Below are positions 1 to 8,168 of a stretch of 11,844 nucleotides of DNA, piece after piece. The notes beneath the pieces are model-generated. The model searched no databases. It saw nothing but the letters and a program-made list of their open reading frames with translations, and was not told the DNA's origin. The position numbers and the translations under genes were made by a program. Numbering within the stretch: position 1 is the stretch's first letter; each line of letters starts with the position of its first letter. Source of the DNA: Actinomycetota bacterium. Its GTDB lineage: Bacteria > Actinomycetota > Actinomycetes > Nanopelagicales > Nanopelagicaceae. The DNA lies in contig WLNN01000027.1 of the NCBI GenBank assembly GCA_009699765.1, forward strand, positions 1 to 11,844, in the 5' to 3' direction.

Positions 1-207
1 CGCGTTGCAGAAGAGACAGCAAAGGCAGAAGGAAAGCCTGAAGCAGCGCTCTCAAAGATTGTTGAAGGTCGCATCACTGGCTTCGTTAAGGAAGTTTCAC
101 TTCTTGAGCAAGCTTTCGCAAAGGATGCAAAGAAGACTGTTCAGCAGATTCTTGATGAAGCAGGAACCGCCGTTAAGGCATTCCACCGCTTCCGCGTTGG
201 CCAGTAG
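1..207 (+). CDS. tsf: Elongation factor Ts, C-terminal end (partial)
   Basis: Reading from base 1 gives 68 codons and a TAG stop at 205-207. The 5' part lies outside the window. EF-Ts is the cytosolic guanine nucleotide exchange factor that reloads EF-Tu with GTP during translation. The visible segment has the family's C-terminal features: a GKPE stretch near the start, then [16 protein letters not shown] and the ending FHRFRVGQ. The position directly upstream of pyrH is the usual rpsB-tsf-pyrH-frr order. The 58-bp gap to pyrH holds no recognisable terminator, so read-through into pyrH is likely. Identification rests on the C-terminal motifs and on gene order, which agree. Confidence 0.93.
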   Translation, partial: RVAEETAKAEGKPEAALSKIVEGRITGFVKEVSLLEQAFAKDAKKTVQQILDEAGTAVKAFHRFRVGQ

Positions 208-265
208 TATCTTAAGCAAGACATTTAAATCCAGCTAGATCGGATTAGGCGAAAAGGAGCATCCA

Positions 266-1003
266 ATGGCAGGAACGCAATCACCTGTAGATAGGCGTTC
301 ATACCAGAGGGTGCTCCTTAAGCTTTCCGGAGAAGTCTTCGGTGGAGGCAAGGGCGTTGGTCTCGATCCCGATGTTCTTGTAGATGTTGCAAAGCAGATT
401 GCAGATGTTGTTCGCGGTGGCGTTCAGGTAGCAATCGTCGTTGGTGGCGGTAACTTCTTCCGTGGCGCCGAACTTTCAGAGCGCGGCATGCAGCGCGCAC
501 GGGCTGACTATATGGGAATGCTCGGAACAGTGATGAACTGTTTAGCACTTCAAGATTTTCTCGAACGCGAAGGTGTTGATACTCGCGTTCAGACCGCAAT
601 CACAATGGGCCAAGTTGCCGAGCCTTATGTTCCACTTCGCGCAATCCGCCACCTTGAAAAAGGTCGAGTAGTTATTTTTGGAGCCGGCGCAGGAATGCCG
701 TTCTTCACAACAGATACTGTTGCAGCACAACGTGCGCTAGAAATTGGCGCAAATGCACTTCTTCTTGCAAAGTCTGGCGTTGATGGTGTCTATAACGCAG
801 ATCCTCGCAAGGATAAGAATGCAGTTAAGTTTGATCAAATCTCTTACGACGAAGTTCTCCAGAAGTCACTTGCCGTTGCTGATGCAGCAGCATTTAGCCT
901 CTGTCGCGAGAACAAACTTCCTATCGTTGTCTTCGACTTAATGTCACATGGAAATATCGGTCGCGCTGTTCGCGGCGAAAAGATTGGAACCCTCGTTAGC
1001 TAA
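266..1003 (+). CDS. pyrH: Uridylate (UMP) kinase
   Basis: This 245-residue cytosolic enzyme phosphorylates UMP to UDP with ATP, in pyrimidine nucleotide synthesis. It belongs to the amino acid kinase fold, not to the P-loop NMP kinases. Visible family motifs are the N-terminal LLKLSGE (K19, G22), the glycine loop [10 protein letters not shown] (about residues 58-67), [13 protein letters not shown] (about 80-92), [11 protein letters not shown] (about 141-151) and [16 protein letters not shown] (about 165-180). Length matches bacterial PyrH. The start is fixed by AAAAGGAG at 252-259, 6 nt before the ATG. Bacterial PyrH is generally hexameric and regulated by GTP and UTP; that is family knowledge, not visible here. 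It sits between tsf and frr as usual. Confidence 0.97.
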   Translation: MAGTQSPVDRRSYQRVLLKLSGEVFGGGKGVGLDPDVLVDVAKQIADVVRGGVQVAIVVGGGNFFRGAELSERGMQRARADYMGMLGTVMNCLALQDFLEREGVDTRVQTAITMGQVAEPYVPLRAIRHLEKGRVVIFGAGAGMPFFTTDTVAAQRALEIGANALLLAKSGVDGVYNADPRKDKNAVKFDQISYDEVLQKSLAVADAAAFSLCRENKLPIVVFDLMSHGNIGRAVRGEKIGTLVS

Positions 1004-1009
1004 CGAGGG
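990..1009 (+). promoter_or_regulatory. Perfect 20-bp palindrome spanning the pyrH stop codon
   Basis: CCCTCGTTAG is followed directly by its exact reverse complement. In RNA it can form an 8-bp stem (990-997 with 1002-1009) around an AGCT loop; the TAA stop occupies 1001-1003. No U-run follows, so it is not a standard intrinsic terminator. It ends just before the frr ribosome binding site (AAGGGAG, about 1015-1021). A role in mRNA stability, processing or pyrH-frr balance is inference. Confidence 0.5.
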
Positions 1010-1029
1010 CCTACAAGGGAGATACGAAC

Positions 1030-1593
1030 ATGGCAGATGTAACAACTTCACTCGCTGAAGCCACAGATAAGATGAACAAAGCTGTCGAGGTTGCAAAAGA
1101 TGATTTCGGAGCTATCCGTACAGGCCGTGCTCACCCATCAATGTTTAATAAAATCATGGTCGATTACTACGGGACCTACACAGCTTTGTCGCAATTGGCT
1201 TCAATTCAAATTCCAGAGAGCCGTTTGGCAATAGTTTCGCCTTTCGATAAGGGCGCAATGGCATCAATTGAAAAAGCAATCCGCGATTCAGATTTAGGCG
1301 TAAATCCAGCCTCCGACGGAGTTGTCATCCGCGTAGCTCTTCCACAATTAACAGAGGAACGCCGTAAGGATTACATCAAGGTTGCAAAGACAAAAGCTGA
1401 AGATTCTAAGATTTCAATGCGTAATATTCGTCGCGCTGCTAAAGAAGCGATGGAGAAGGCCGAGAAAGATGGCGATATCTCTAAGGATGATCTCAGCCGT
1501 GGTGAGAAAGAACTTGAGAAGATTACTTCAGAGCATGTAGCAAAGATTGATGAGCTTTTAAAGCATAAGGAAGCCGAGCTCCTCGAGGTATAA
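1030..1593 (+). CDS. frr: Ribosome recycling factor
   Basis: This 187-residue protein, with EF-G, splits the post-termination ribosome so that subunits can be reused. It has the tRNA-mimic two-domain layout of the family. Domain I begins with a helix (residues 1-30) followed by the conserved RTGRAHPSMF, VDYYGTYTALSQLASI and IPESR. The small domain II lies in the middle. The long C-terminal helices carry MRNIRRAAKEAM, GDISKDDLSRGEKELEKIT and the ending HKEAELLEV. Length matches the usual 185 or so. The ATG follows AAGGGAG with about 7 nt spacing. It is 26 bp downstream of pyrH and 15 bp upstream of cdsA, so co-transcription is likely. Its stop codon lies in the loop of a small hairpin. Confidence 0.97.
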   Translation: MADVTTSLAEATDKMNKAVEVAKDDFGAIRTGRAHPSMFNKIMVDYYGTYTALSQLASIQIPESRLAIVSPFDKGAMASIEKAIRDSDLGVNPASDGVVIRVALPQLTEERRKDYIKVAKTKAEDSKISMRNIRRAAKEAMEKAEKDGDISKDDLSRGEKELEKITSEHVAKIDELLKHKEAELLEV

Positions 1594-1600
1594 ACCTCGA
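1583..1600 (+). promoter_or_regulatory. Stem-loop with the frr stop codon in its loop
   Basis: TCGAGGT (1583-1589) and ACCTCGA (1594-1600) are exact reverse complements separated by ATAA, whose last three bases lie in the frr TAA stop (1591-1593). The 7-bp stem has no following U-tract. The only GAGG-like sequence near the cdsA start (1585-1588) is inside this stem and about 20 nt from the cdsA ATG, too far for a normal ribosome binding site. A role in frr/cdsA coupling or RNA processing is inference. Confidence 0.45.
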
Positions 1601-1608
1601 ACAAAATC

Positions 1609-2469
1609 ATGTCTGACTTACACGCCATCAATGACGCGATTAATAAGCGCGCAGGAAGAAAATTAATTCCTTCAATTGGTGTATCTGTTGGACTTTTCGC
1701 ACTTGTGTGGGCTTCGCTCGCGTTCTATAGAGGAATCTTCGCTGCAATAGTTGCACTTGCAATGGTTCTTGGTGTTCGCGAGATGGTGACCGCGTTGAAG
1801 CGTGCAGATATCAATCTTTCATTCACAGCGCTAGTTTTAGCATCTATTGGAATGGCCTCGGCTGCTTGGTTCGGGGGAGTCAATGGGCTTGCAGTAGCTA
1901 CTGCAATTGCCCTTCCGTGGCTACTTGCACTCTTGCTGCCTAAGGGTCCAGAGCACTTTATTCGTAGTGCATCTGCTTATGCGCTGACACTTATTTACAT
2001 TCCATTTCTCGCTGGGTTCTTGATTCTTCTTGCACGCCCACACAATGGTTTTGATCGGATGATGACTTTTGTAGTCCTTATTGCATGTAATGATACTTTT
2101 GCATACCTGACTGGCCTTGCTATCGGAAAGCACCCATTGGCGCCAAAAATTTCTCCGAAGAAAACTTGGGAAGGCTTTATTGGATCAATTGTTTTCACGA
2201 CAATTGCAGGTGGATTGGCATTTAATTACATTCTTGATGCACAGATATGGCTTGGTGCCCTTGCTGGTCTTGCCGTCGTTGTCTCAGGAACCGTTGGAGA
2301 TCTCATTGAATCCGCAATCAAGCGCGATTTAGCAATTAAAGATATGGGAGATTTACTTCCGGGCCATGGCGGCGTACTGGATCGCATAGATTCAATCCTC
2401 TTTGCAGCTCCTGCACTGTGGCTCGCACTCGAACTAGTGCGTCGCGCACAGGATTCAGGACTCCTATGA
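1609..2469 (+). CDS. cdsA: Phosphatidate cytidylyltransferase (CDP-diacylglycerol synthase)
   Basis: This 286-residue integral membrane enzyme makes CDP-diacylglycerol from phosphatidic acid and CTP, the precursor of anionic phospholipids. It has a polar N-terminus of about 20 residues and then a run of hydrophobic helices through most of the chain. The family signature lies at about residues 235-261: [11 protein letters not shown], then [12 protein letters not shown]. The KR, KD, HGG and DRxD elements are all present. An earlier conserved block, [11 protein letters not shown], is also present. The ATG at 1609 lacks a convincing ribosome binding site, so initiation may rely on ribosomes finishing frr 15 bp upstream. 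The stop overlaps the rlmN start (ATGA at 2466-2469). The frr-cdsA-rlmN order is common in actinobacteria. Confidence 0.95.
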   Translation: MSDLHAINDAINKRAGRKLIPSIGVSVGLFALVWASLAFYRGIFAAIVALAMVLGVREMVTALKRADINLSFTALVLASIGMASAAWFGGVNGLAVATAIALPWLLALLLPKGPEHFIRSASAYALTLIYIPFLAGFLILLARPHNGFDRMMTFVVLIACNDTFAYLTGLAIGKHPLAPKISPKKTWEGFIGSIVFTTIAGGLAFNYILDAQIWLGALAGLAVVVSGTVGDLIESAIKRDLAIKDMGDLLPGHGGVLDRIDSILFAAPALWLALELVRRAQDSGLL

Positions 2470-3584
2470 TTTCAAATGAAGAACTTAAATTAGTTTTTGA
2501 TGAACCAGTACAGAAGAAGAAGGCGCCAAAGCACCTGGCAGATTTTTCACCGGAAGATCGAAAGAACTTCGCCAAAGAACTAGGTTTCCAGCCTTATCGC
2601 GCAGCCCAAGTTGCAACGCATTACTTCTCGCATTTGAGTAACGACCCAGAGACTTGGTCAGATATTCCTGCGGATCAGCGCCAGGCTATCGCCGATGCGC
2701 TGACGCCAAAATTGATGGAGTTAGTTACTACTCGCACAACAGATGGCGGAATGACCCGCAAAGACTTGTGGAAGCTCCATGATGGAACGCTCGTTGAGTC
2801 AGTGTTAATGCGATATTCAGACCGCACAACAGTTTGTATCTCATCACAAGCTGGGTGCGGAATGAATTGTCCATTCTGTGCGACTGGGCAAGGTGGCCTT
2901 AAGCGCAACCTCACCGCTGCAGAGATTACAGATCAGATTGTTGCAGCAGCACGTGCATGCGCCAATGGTGAAATGCCTGGCGGGCCAACTCGTCTTTCAA
3001 ATATTGTCTTTATGGGAATGGGCGAACCGCTTGCTAACTACAACGCAGTGATACGCACTTTGCGCAATATCACTGATGCAAATCCTGACGGTCTTGGAAT
3101 TTCTGCTCGTTCAGTGACAGTTTCAACTGTCGGGCTTGTCAACGGAATTGAGAAATTGATGGAAGAAGGAATCAACTGCACTTTAGCGGTTTCCTTACAC
3201 ACACCAGATGACGAACTTCGCAATTCTCTTGTTCCAATTAACAATAGATTTAATGTCAGAGAAATTCTTGTTGCAGCGGATGCATATGAAAAGAAAACCG
3301 GACGTCGTTATTCAATCGAATACGCACTTATCCGTGACATCAATGATCAAGCATGGCGTGCAGACCTCTTGGGACGTATGCTTAAAAACCGTGCAGCACA
3401 CGTCAATTTGATTCCGCTCAATCCAACACCGGGGTCTAAGTGGACGGCATCTCGTCGCGAGGATGAGGAAGAATTTGTCAGGGTTTTAGAGTCTTATGGA
3501 GTGCCGGTAACCGTCCGCGATACACGCGGCCGTGAGATTGATGGCGCTTGCGGTCAGTTGGCTGCAACAGAATCAGCTAAATAA
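2466..3584 (+). CDS. rlmN: Dual-specificity 23S rRNA/tRNA adenine-C2 methyltransferase RlmN
   Basis: This is a radical-SAM enzyme that methylates C2 of adenine in 23S rRNA (A2503 in E. coli numbering) and in certain tRNAs. From ATG 2466 it is 372 residues long. The 4Fe-4S cysteines form CxxxCxxC at C131, C135 and C138 within [14 protein letters not shown]. The two further catalytic cysteines of RlmN are also present: C124 in VCISSQAG and C362 in IDGACGQLA. Other family blocks are [50 protein letters not shown] and HVNLIPLNP. The start at 2466 overlaps cdsA by 4 bp and follows CAGGA (2456-2460) by 5 nt. An in-frame GTG at 2418 would add 16 residues inside cdsA and looks wrong. The arrangement suggests translational coupling to cdsA. 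Confidence 0.96.
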   Translation: MISNEELKLVFDEPVQKKKAPKHLADFSPEDRKNFAKELGFQPYRAAQVATHYFSHLSNDPETWSDIPADQRQAIADALTPKLMELVTTRTTDGGMTRKDLWKLHDGTLVESVLMRYSDRTTVCISSQAGCGMNCPFCATGQGGLKRNLTAAEITDQIVAAARACANGEMPGGPTRLSNIVFMGMGEPLANYNAVIRTLRNITDANPDGLGISARSVTVSTVGLVNGIEKLMEEGINCTLAVSLHTPDDELRNSLVPINNRFNVREILVAADAYEKKTGRRYSIEYALIRDINDQAWRADLLGRMLKNRAAHVNLIPLNPTPGSKWTASRREDEEEFVRVLESYGVPVTVRDTRGREIDGACGQLAATESAK

Positions 3585-3592
3585 CAAAGACT

Positions 3593-3620
3593 TTGCCTCA
3601 CTAGGCCTATCGTCTAATAT
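3593..3620 (+). promoter_or_regulatory. Candidate leaderless promoter for the large surface protein gene
   Basis: TTGCCT (3593-3598) and TAATAT (3615-3620) are separated by 16 bp and resemble sigma-70-type -35 and -10 boxes. The next gene's ATG begins 9 nt after the -10 box, and no ribosome binding site lies between. Transcription would therefore start at or within a few bases of the ATG. The position in the 45-bp rlmN gap supports an independent promoter. It has not been tested experimentally. Confidence 0.55.
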
Positions 3621-3629
3621 CACCTCATT

Positions 3630-6600
3630 ATGGTGAAAATTCAGGCGCGAATCTCTCGCTCGCTTGTCACGATCATCGCACTCACTTTTATCCAAATTGT
3701 TGTTAGCCCATTCATCAGCGCACCCGTCGCAAGCGCTTATACGCAAGCAGCATCTGTCGCGGGTACAACATTTGGTGGCACTGGAGGCTCTAATAATGCT
3801 TCGGCAATTGATTGTACTAATGGAGTGGTAACAGGGATTTCTACGTCATCAACGAACAACAGTGGATCTTTCATTACTGCCTTTAGTTACACATGCAGAA
3901 CTATCAATGATGATAGTTCGCTAAGTGCAACGACAAACACTATTTCGCCATTTGCTACCCCCAATACTGCTGACACTTGCTCTAGCGGATTAGTCGCTGT
4001 TGGGGTACGTGTGACTGAAGCCAATGATGGAGCGAAGTACATAGGAGCCGTAGGGCTAATTTGTGGAAAGTTTTTATCAAAGGCTTCTCAAGAACTTCGT
4101 ACAATTATTCCTAACATAGCGGTAACTGGTGGAGTTACATCTTCTTATACATGTGATGCTGGCAAAGTTGTTGTCGGTTTCCGGTTGCGCACTGGAGCGG
4201 GCGTTGATCAATTAATCCCAAGATGCGCAGCCTTCACAAGTTTTGTCTATAGCGCAATAAGTGTCCCGACAGTTGCTTCAAATGGCGCTCGAACTGCAAG
4301 CGTCTCCTTTACTGCACCGACAACTAATATCGCAGATACAGCGTTGACTGAGACAATTACTGCAACAGCTTCCAACGGCGACATTTTACGTTTTAGCGCT
4401 TCTTCATCACCGTCGACTATCTCAGGGCTAATTGCTGGCGAGAGTTACACGATTACCGTCTCGGGTTACAACGCATATGGAACTTCGGCTGCAACTGGAA
4501 GCGCAGTATTAGATCCAAATCCCGTAGTTAATTCAGAGATAGATTATGCACTCAACTTCAATGGAACCAGCCAGTATGCAGGCGCTCCAGACAATGCAAT
4601 ATTCGAGCTTTCAGCCTCATTTACCTTGGAAGCTTGGGTTAATCCAACTGAAGTTTCTAATACATACACGATTCTCTGTAAAGAAAATTCGTATCAACTA
4701 TTTATCTCTGGTGGGTTCTACGGCATTGGATTTAGTACCAACGGCACCACCCTGAACTATCTTCCCAACACTATTCCTGCGGCGGCTAACGAATGGCACC
4801 ATATAGCTGTTGTGCGCACTTCAACCAGCCTTAATTACGATTTCTACCTCGACGGGGTTTTGGTTGAAACTGCAGATGCCGATGCACTTACCTCTGGAGT
4901 TGGACCTAGCAACAACTCAGAGTCCTTCACGATCGGAGCTAGAGGTAACTCAGCGTCATACAAATTTGTAGGAAAAATCGATCAGGTGGCTGCCTTTAAT
5001 GCCGCTCGTACAGCTTCACAAATCGCATCAGATATGAATTCGCACCTCGCCTCAAATACCACAAGCCTTAATTACTATTACGACTTTAATGAAGGCTCTG
5101 GTTCACTACTTTACAATCTTGACGCTTCTGCAACTTCTACGACAGATTTAACAATCACAAGTGGAGCAACATTTTTCGATGTAAAAGAGACAGATACTGT
5201 GACACAGTCTGGCTACACTCTTATAAAGTTTCCAAGGACTTACATAACAAATTTAGGCGGTTGGAAATCTCCGGGTTCAAGAATAAGTTACACATCATTA
5301 GTTGTGGCGGGAGGTGGCGCGGGAGGCGCGCGAGTGAGTACATCTGCTGGTGGTGGCGGTGGTGCAGGAGGAATGGTGGAATCTGCAGCACGAATTGCAG
5401 ATACAAACACTGTTTTTGGAATTCGCGTGGGCCAGGGAGGTTTCGGTTCTCGCACAGGCACCATGACAACAATTGCTACTGGAGCCAATGGACAGAATTC
5501 AATTATTCAATGGGGGCCGAGTGCATCACCATCGCTGGTTACTGCAAATGGCGGCGGTGGCGGAGCTGGTGGTTACGGTTCTCCACCTAGCGATTCTTCA
5601 TACAATGGAAGTAGCGGAGGTTCTGGCGGAGGTGCATCTGGATCAAATACCGCTGGATATGCTGGTGGAACTTCGACTCAAACGAGTTCAGGAATTGATC
5701 TTGGCTACGGAAACATAGGTGGTTCAAATCCGGGATGCTCGGGTTACAGATCCGCTGGAGGCGGCGGTGGTGCAGGTGGTGTTGGAGAAACACCGGCGGT
5801 CTGTACTAAATCAGGTAATGGTGGCGCTGGGCGAACTTCAACAATAACCGGACTTTTATATGCCGGCGGTGGAGGCGGCGGAAGTTCAGCAGAAAATGTC
5901 TCGGTAACTGCTGGTACGGGCGGATCTGGCGGGGGAGCCGCTGGTGGATCTGGAAATCGCGTTGGATTAACCTCCGAATATTTAGGTAATGCTGGAACTT
6001 CTGGCACCGGTGGCGGAGGTGGCGGCGTAGGTGTTAGTTCAGGAGTTATTCGTGGTGGCGCAGGTGGTTCTGGAGTTGTCGTCATTAAGTTCCTAACAAG
6101 TCCAATACCTGTCTACACATCTCCCGTAAGTGATACAACAACTGCAGGACTAACTTACACATTTACGGTAGGTGGTACTGCTGCCGTTGGAATGGTGCGC
6201 ACCTATTTGTGGCAATCTTCAACAGATACTGGAACAAGTTGGAGCAATATCTCAACTGGTTCTGGTTTTAGAACCTCTAGCTACACAACTCCCATACTTG
6301 AGACAACGACGAGCGGATCTCGCAATCAGTATCGCGTTATTGTCACAGATACAGATACTGCATCTACTTTGTCAGATACCAGCACAGGTGTCTATCTAGT
6401 TATTAACCCAAGAATTACAATTAGTGGCAGTTACTCAATAAACAAATATGGCATTGCACATACGGACGTTTTCACGGTTGCAGCTAATACAGGTACTGGT
6501 GTAAAAACTATTAAACGCACCAGTACTGCTAAATCAAATATCACTTGGGACACATCTACTGCCAATATCGCACGAATCACTGTTGCTGCTGGATTAACAG

Positions 6601-8162
6601 CTGGCACTTACTATGACACTCTGACAGTGACTGATGAAAAGTTAGCAACACTCGAATACCCACTAACAATTACTGTTCTTAAGGCAGATACGGCAACCAT
6701 TACCGTCGCAAGTCGAAATGACACCTACACTGCCTCTTCACTGACCTACGTTGATACTTTCACCGCTGTTGGGCTAGTGGCGGGGGATTCACTCACCTCC
6801 GTCTCATACGGATTTACTGGTATCGCCAATGACGGAGTTGTTTTCAACTTAGCTGCACGGCCAGCCATCGCTGGTGATTACCAGATCATTCCAATTTATA
6901 CGCTGGCTAATGCGGCAAGCTATGAAAGCATTACCGTAGTAAATGGCCAGCTGACAATTAATCGAAAACTACGCACTACGACAATAACCACCAAGCCAAC
7001 AACTCTGAAATACAGTGATACTTCAACAATCGTAGCTTCGACATCCGAAGGCACCGGTGATGGAACACTCTCAGTGACAAGTCTGAATCAATCTCTCTGC
7101 ACCTTTACCGGGTTTGTGCTTCAGGCGATTGATGCATCCGGCAATTGTTTGTACACCGCAACCATGGGCCGTGGCAATAACTATGAGACGGCAACATCGA
7201 TTAGCTATTCAACAGCGTTAGCTCTTGCAGATACCGTTACGGTCACGGTATTGCCAATTAGTGCGACAACTTATTCAGAGTCGCAAGCATTAATCACTCC
7301 GCAGATTTCAATATCAGGGCTAAAACTAACCGATACCGCAACAGCTACATCAGCTAGCTTTTCCTATAACTCTGCTACTTCGCCCACAACTTTTTCCGTA
7401 ACTAAACCTACCAATAGCGACACGTACACCGTTCAGGCGAATTCACTTACTCTGACGTTAGGTTCGCTCAATAGATATCAAGGAGTCACTTATATTGATC
7501 AAACTTTTCGAATAAATCGCGCGCAACAAGCTCAACTTGCTCTGGCGCAGTACGTTGCAACTTTTGGCCAACCTTATAGTGCTTACGTATTTGGTGGATC
7601 AGGCACGGGGGCAATAACGCAAACCGTCACTGCAGGAACTGCACAGGGTTGCGAAGTGACTAGCGGCAACATATCCACGACAACACAGGGCACTTGTATT
7701 CTCAACGCTGTCAAAGAACAAGATCAGAATTATGAAACTGCAACAGTAAGTGCAGAAATCTACTTTCTGATATGGCTGACAAGTTCTCCTGTATCAACTG
7801 TGGGGACTGGAACCAATATCAATTTGGGCGGAGACACAACTTTTGTGGTGGATCCGAATCGAGCTCCTAGTATTTCATCAGTTACTTACGTCCCCACATA
7901 TTGCGTGGGTCCATTCTGCTCAATGGCGCACTTTGATATTGAAGGAATTGGGTTTGGACAGCAGGGAAATACAAATACGATTGTGAAGTTTTGGAGAAAT
8001 AAGGTCGTCGTGTGGGAGGACGTGGCTTATACGACAAACTATGTAGTCTCCGATACCTTAATTCGTATTGCAAACATTCCCTCAGGAGCCACGACAGGTA
8101 AGATAACAATCACGACGGCAAATGGAATTGCCGTTTCGCCTGAGGATTGGGTTGCACCATAA
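3630..8162 (+). CDS. Large secreted mosaic protein (lectin-like repeats, FnIII, LamG, Gly-rich, Ig/MBG, IPT-like)
   Basis: This 1510-residue protein is probably exported and works at or outside the cell surface; its ligand is unknown. The signal peptide has basic residues (K3, R7, R10), a hydrophobic core at about 12-25 and a likely cut after A36 (VASA). Then come three Cys-paired repeats (C62-C89, C117-C145, C175-C199), a fibronectin III-like domain (about 207-298) and a LamG/concanavalin-like jellyroll (about 305-475, with EAW336 and EWHH at 388-391). A very glycine-rich segment spans about 558-820. Ig-like and MBG-like beta domains cover about 821-1382, and a C-terminal IPT/TIG-like domain about 1412-1510. 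No LPxTG motif or terminal membrane helix is seen, so anchoring may need the next gene. No catalytic motif was recognised. Adhesin, cell-envelope layer or polysaccharide binding are all possible. Domain names come from residue patterns only. Confidence 0.85.
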   Translation: MVKIQARISRSLVTIIALTFIQIVVSPFISAPVASAYTQAASVAGTTFGGTGGSNNASAIDCTNGVVTGISTSSTNNSGSFITAFSYTCRTINDDSSLSATTNTISPFATPNTADTCSSGLVAVGVRVTEANDGAKYIGAVGLICGKFLSKASQELRTIIPNIAVTGGVTSSYTCDAGKVVVGFRLRTGAGVDQLIPRCAAFTSFVYSAISVPTVASNGARTASVSFTAPTTNIADTALTETITATASNGDILRFSASSSPSTISGLIAGESYTITVSGYNAYGTSAATGSAVLDPNPVVNSEIDYALNFNGTSQYAGAPDNAIFELSASFTLEAWVNPTEVSNTYTILCKENSYQLFISGGFYGIGFSTNGTTLNYLPNTIPAAANEWHHIAVVRTSTSLNYDFYLDGVLVETADADALTSGVGPSNNSESFTIGARGNSASYKFVGKIDQVAAFNAARTASQIASDMNSHLASNTTSLNYYYDFNEGSGSLLYNLDASATSTTDLTITSGATFFDVKETDTVTQSGYTLIKFPRTYITNLGGWKSPGSRISYTSLVVAGGGAGGARVSTSAGGGGGAGGMVESAARIADTNTVFGIRVGQGGFGSRTGTMTTIATGANGQNSIIQWGPSASPSLVTANGGGGGAGGYGSPPSDSSYNGSSGGSGGGASGSNTAGYAGGTSTQTSSGIDLGYGNIGGSNPGCSGYRSAGGGGGAGGVGETPAVCTKSGNGGAGRTSTITGLLYAGGGGGGSSAENVSVTAGTGGSGGGAAGGSGNRVGLTSEYLGNAGTSGTGGGGGGVGVSSGVIRGGAGGSGVVVIKFLTSPIPVYTSPVSDTTTAGLTYTFTVGGTAAVGMVRTYLWQSSTDTGTSWSNISTGSGFRTSSYTTPILETTTSGSRNQYRVIVTDTDTASTLSDTSTGVYLVINPRITISGSYSINKYGIAHTDVFTVAANTGTGVKTIKRTSTAKSNITWDTSTANIARITVAAGLTAGTYYDTLTVTDEKLATLEYPLTITVLKADTATITVASRNDTYTASSLTYVDTFTAVGLVAGDSLTSVSYGFTGIANDGVVFNLAARPAIAGDYQIIPIYTLANAASYESITVVNGQLTINRKLRTTTITTKPTTLKYSDTSTIVASTSEGTGDGTLSVTSLNQSLCTFTGFVLQAIDASGNCLYTATMGRGNNYETATSISYSTALALADTVTVTVLPISATTYSESQALITPQISISGLKLTDTATATSASFSYNSATSPTTFSVTKPTNSDTYTVQANSLTLTLGSLNRYQGVTYIDQTFRINRAQQAQLALAQYVATFGQPYSAYVFGGSGTGAITQTVTAGTAQGCEVTSGNISTTTQGTCILNAVKEQDQNYETATVSAEIYFLIWLTSSPVSTVGTGTNINLGGDTTFVVDPNRAPSISSVTYVPTYCVGPFCSMAHFDIEGIGFGQQGNTNTIVKFWRNKVVVWEDVAYTTNYVVSDTLIRIANIPSGATTGKITITTANGIAVSPEDWVAP
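3813..4226 (+). repeat. Three tandem Cys-paired repeats in the N-terminal domain
   Basis: Residues 62-199 contain three units starting at C62, C117 and C175, a period of about 55-58 residues. Each begins Cys-x-x-Gly-x-Val-x-x-Gly or close to it (CTNGVVTG, CSSGLVAVG, CDAGKVVVG) and ends in a second Cys 24-28 residues later (C89, C145, C199). The pattern suggests three beta-sheets, each tied by a disulfide after export. It resembles lectin-like threefold folds, but that assignment is inference. Confidence 0.6.
5300..6090 (+). repeat. Glycine-rich low-complexity segment of the large surface protein
   Basis: Codons for about residues 558-820 are dominated by GGN glycine triplets with Ser, Ala and Thr. 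Many GGGGGAGG-type blocks are separated by more ordinary short stretches such as VFGIRVGQGGFGSRT. The 14-base string GGCGGTGGTGCAGG occurs at 5355-5368 and again at 5763-5776. The segment starts after SLVVAGGG and ends GGSGVVVIKF, a frame common to bacterial glycine-rich surface domains. The opposite strand gives long proline-rich open frames purely as a by-product. Confidence 0.8.
7047..7745 (+). repeat. Two copies of a Cys-paired Ig-like unit ending NYETAT
   Basis: Residues 1140-1189 and 1324-1372 share one layout. Each has a GTG opening, a cysteine pair 15-16 residues apart (C1157/C1173 and C1341/C1356) and the identical ending NYETAT. The two copies differ at the DNA level, including synonymous codons in the NYETAT stretch. 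They are therefore old duplicates rather than a recent tandem repeat. A different beta domain (about 1201-1296) lies between them. Confidence 0.55.
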
Positions 8163-8168
8163 AGGGGG
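8161..8168 (+). promoter_or_regulatory. G-rich ribosome binding site that sets the start at 8173
   Basis: AAAGGGGG overlaps the last two bases of the upstream TAA stop and lies 4 nt before the ATG at 8173. This favours 8173 over an in-frame ATG at 8122 that lies inside the upstream gene. Its G-run is complementary to codons 6-8 of the gene. Confidence 0.65.

Noticed and set aside
5..238. 77-residue open frame at the left edge
   Set aside because: It is a different frame of the EF-Ts coding sequence, which itself shows clear family residues in the frame starting at base 1.
212..241. Promoter in the tsf-pyrH gap (TTAAGC, 18 bp, TAGATC)
   Set aside because: Both boxes match the consensus poorly, and read-through from tsf is the usual arrangement.
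2418..2465. GTG start extending rlmN into cdsA
   Set aside because: The extra 16 residues only reflect cdsA codons in another frame. ATG 2466 gives the usual RlmN length and a typical 4-bp overlap with its own ribosome binding site.
3585..3629. Possible intrinsic terminator after rlmN
   Set aside because: The only self-complementary bits (CAAAG/CTTTG with a 1-nt gap, AGGCCT) cannot form a proper stem-loop, and no U-run follows.
5744..6085. Proline-rich 113-residue open frame on the minus strand
   Set aside because: It is the complement of the glycine-rich codons (GGN read backwards gives NCC). It has no ribosome binding site or family features, and the + strand gene explains it fully.
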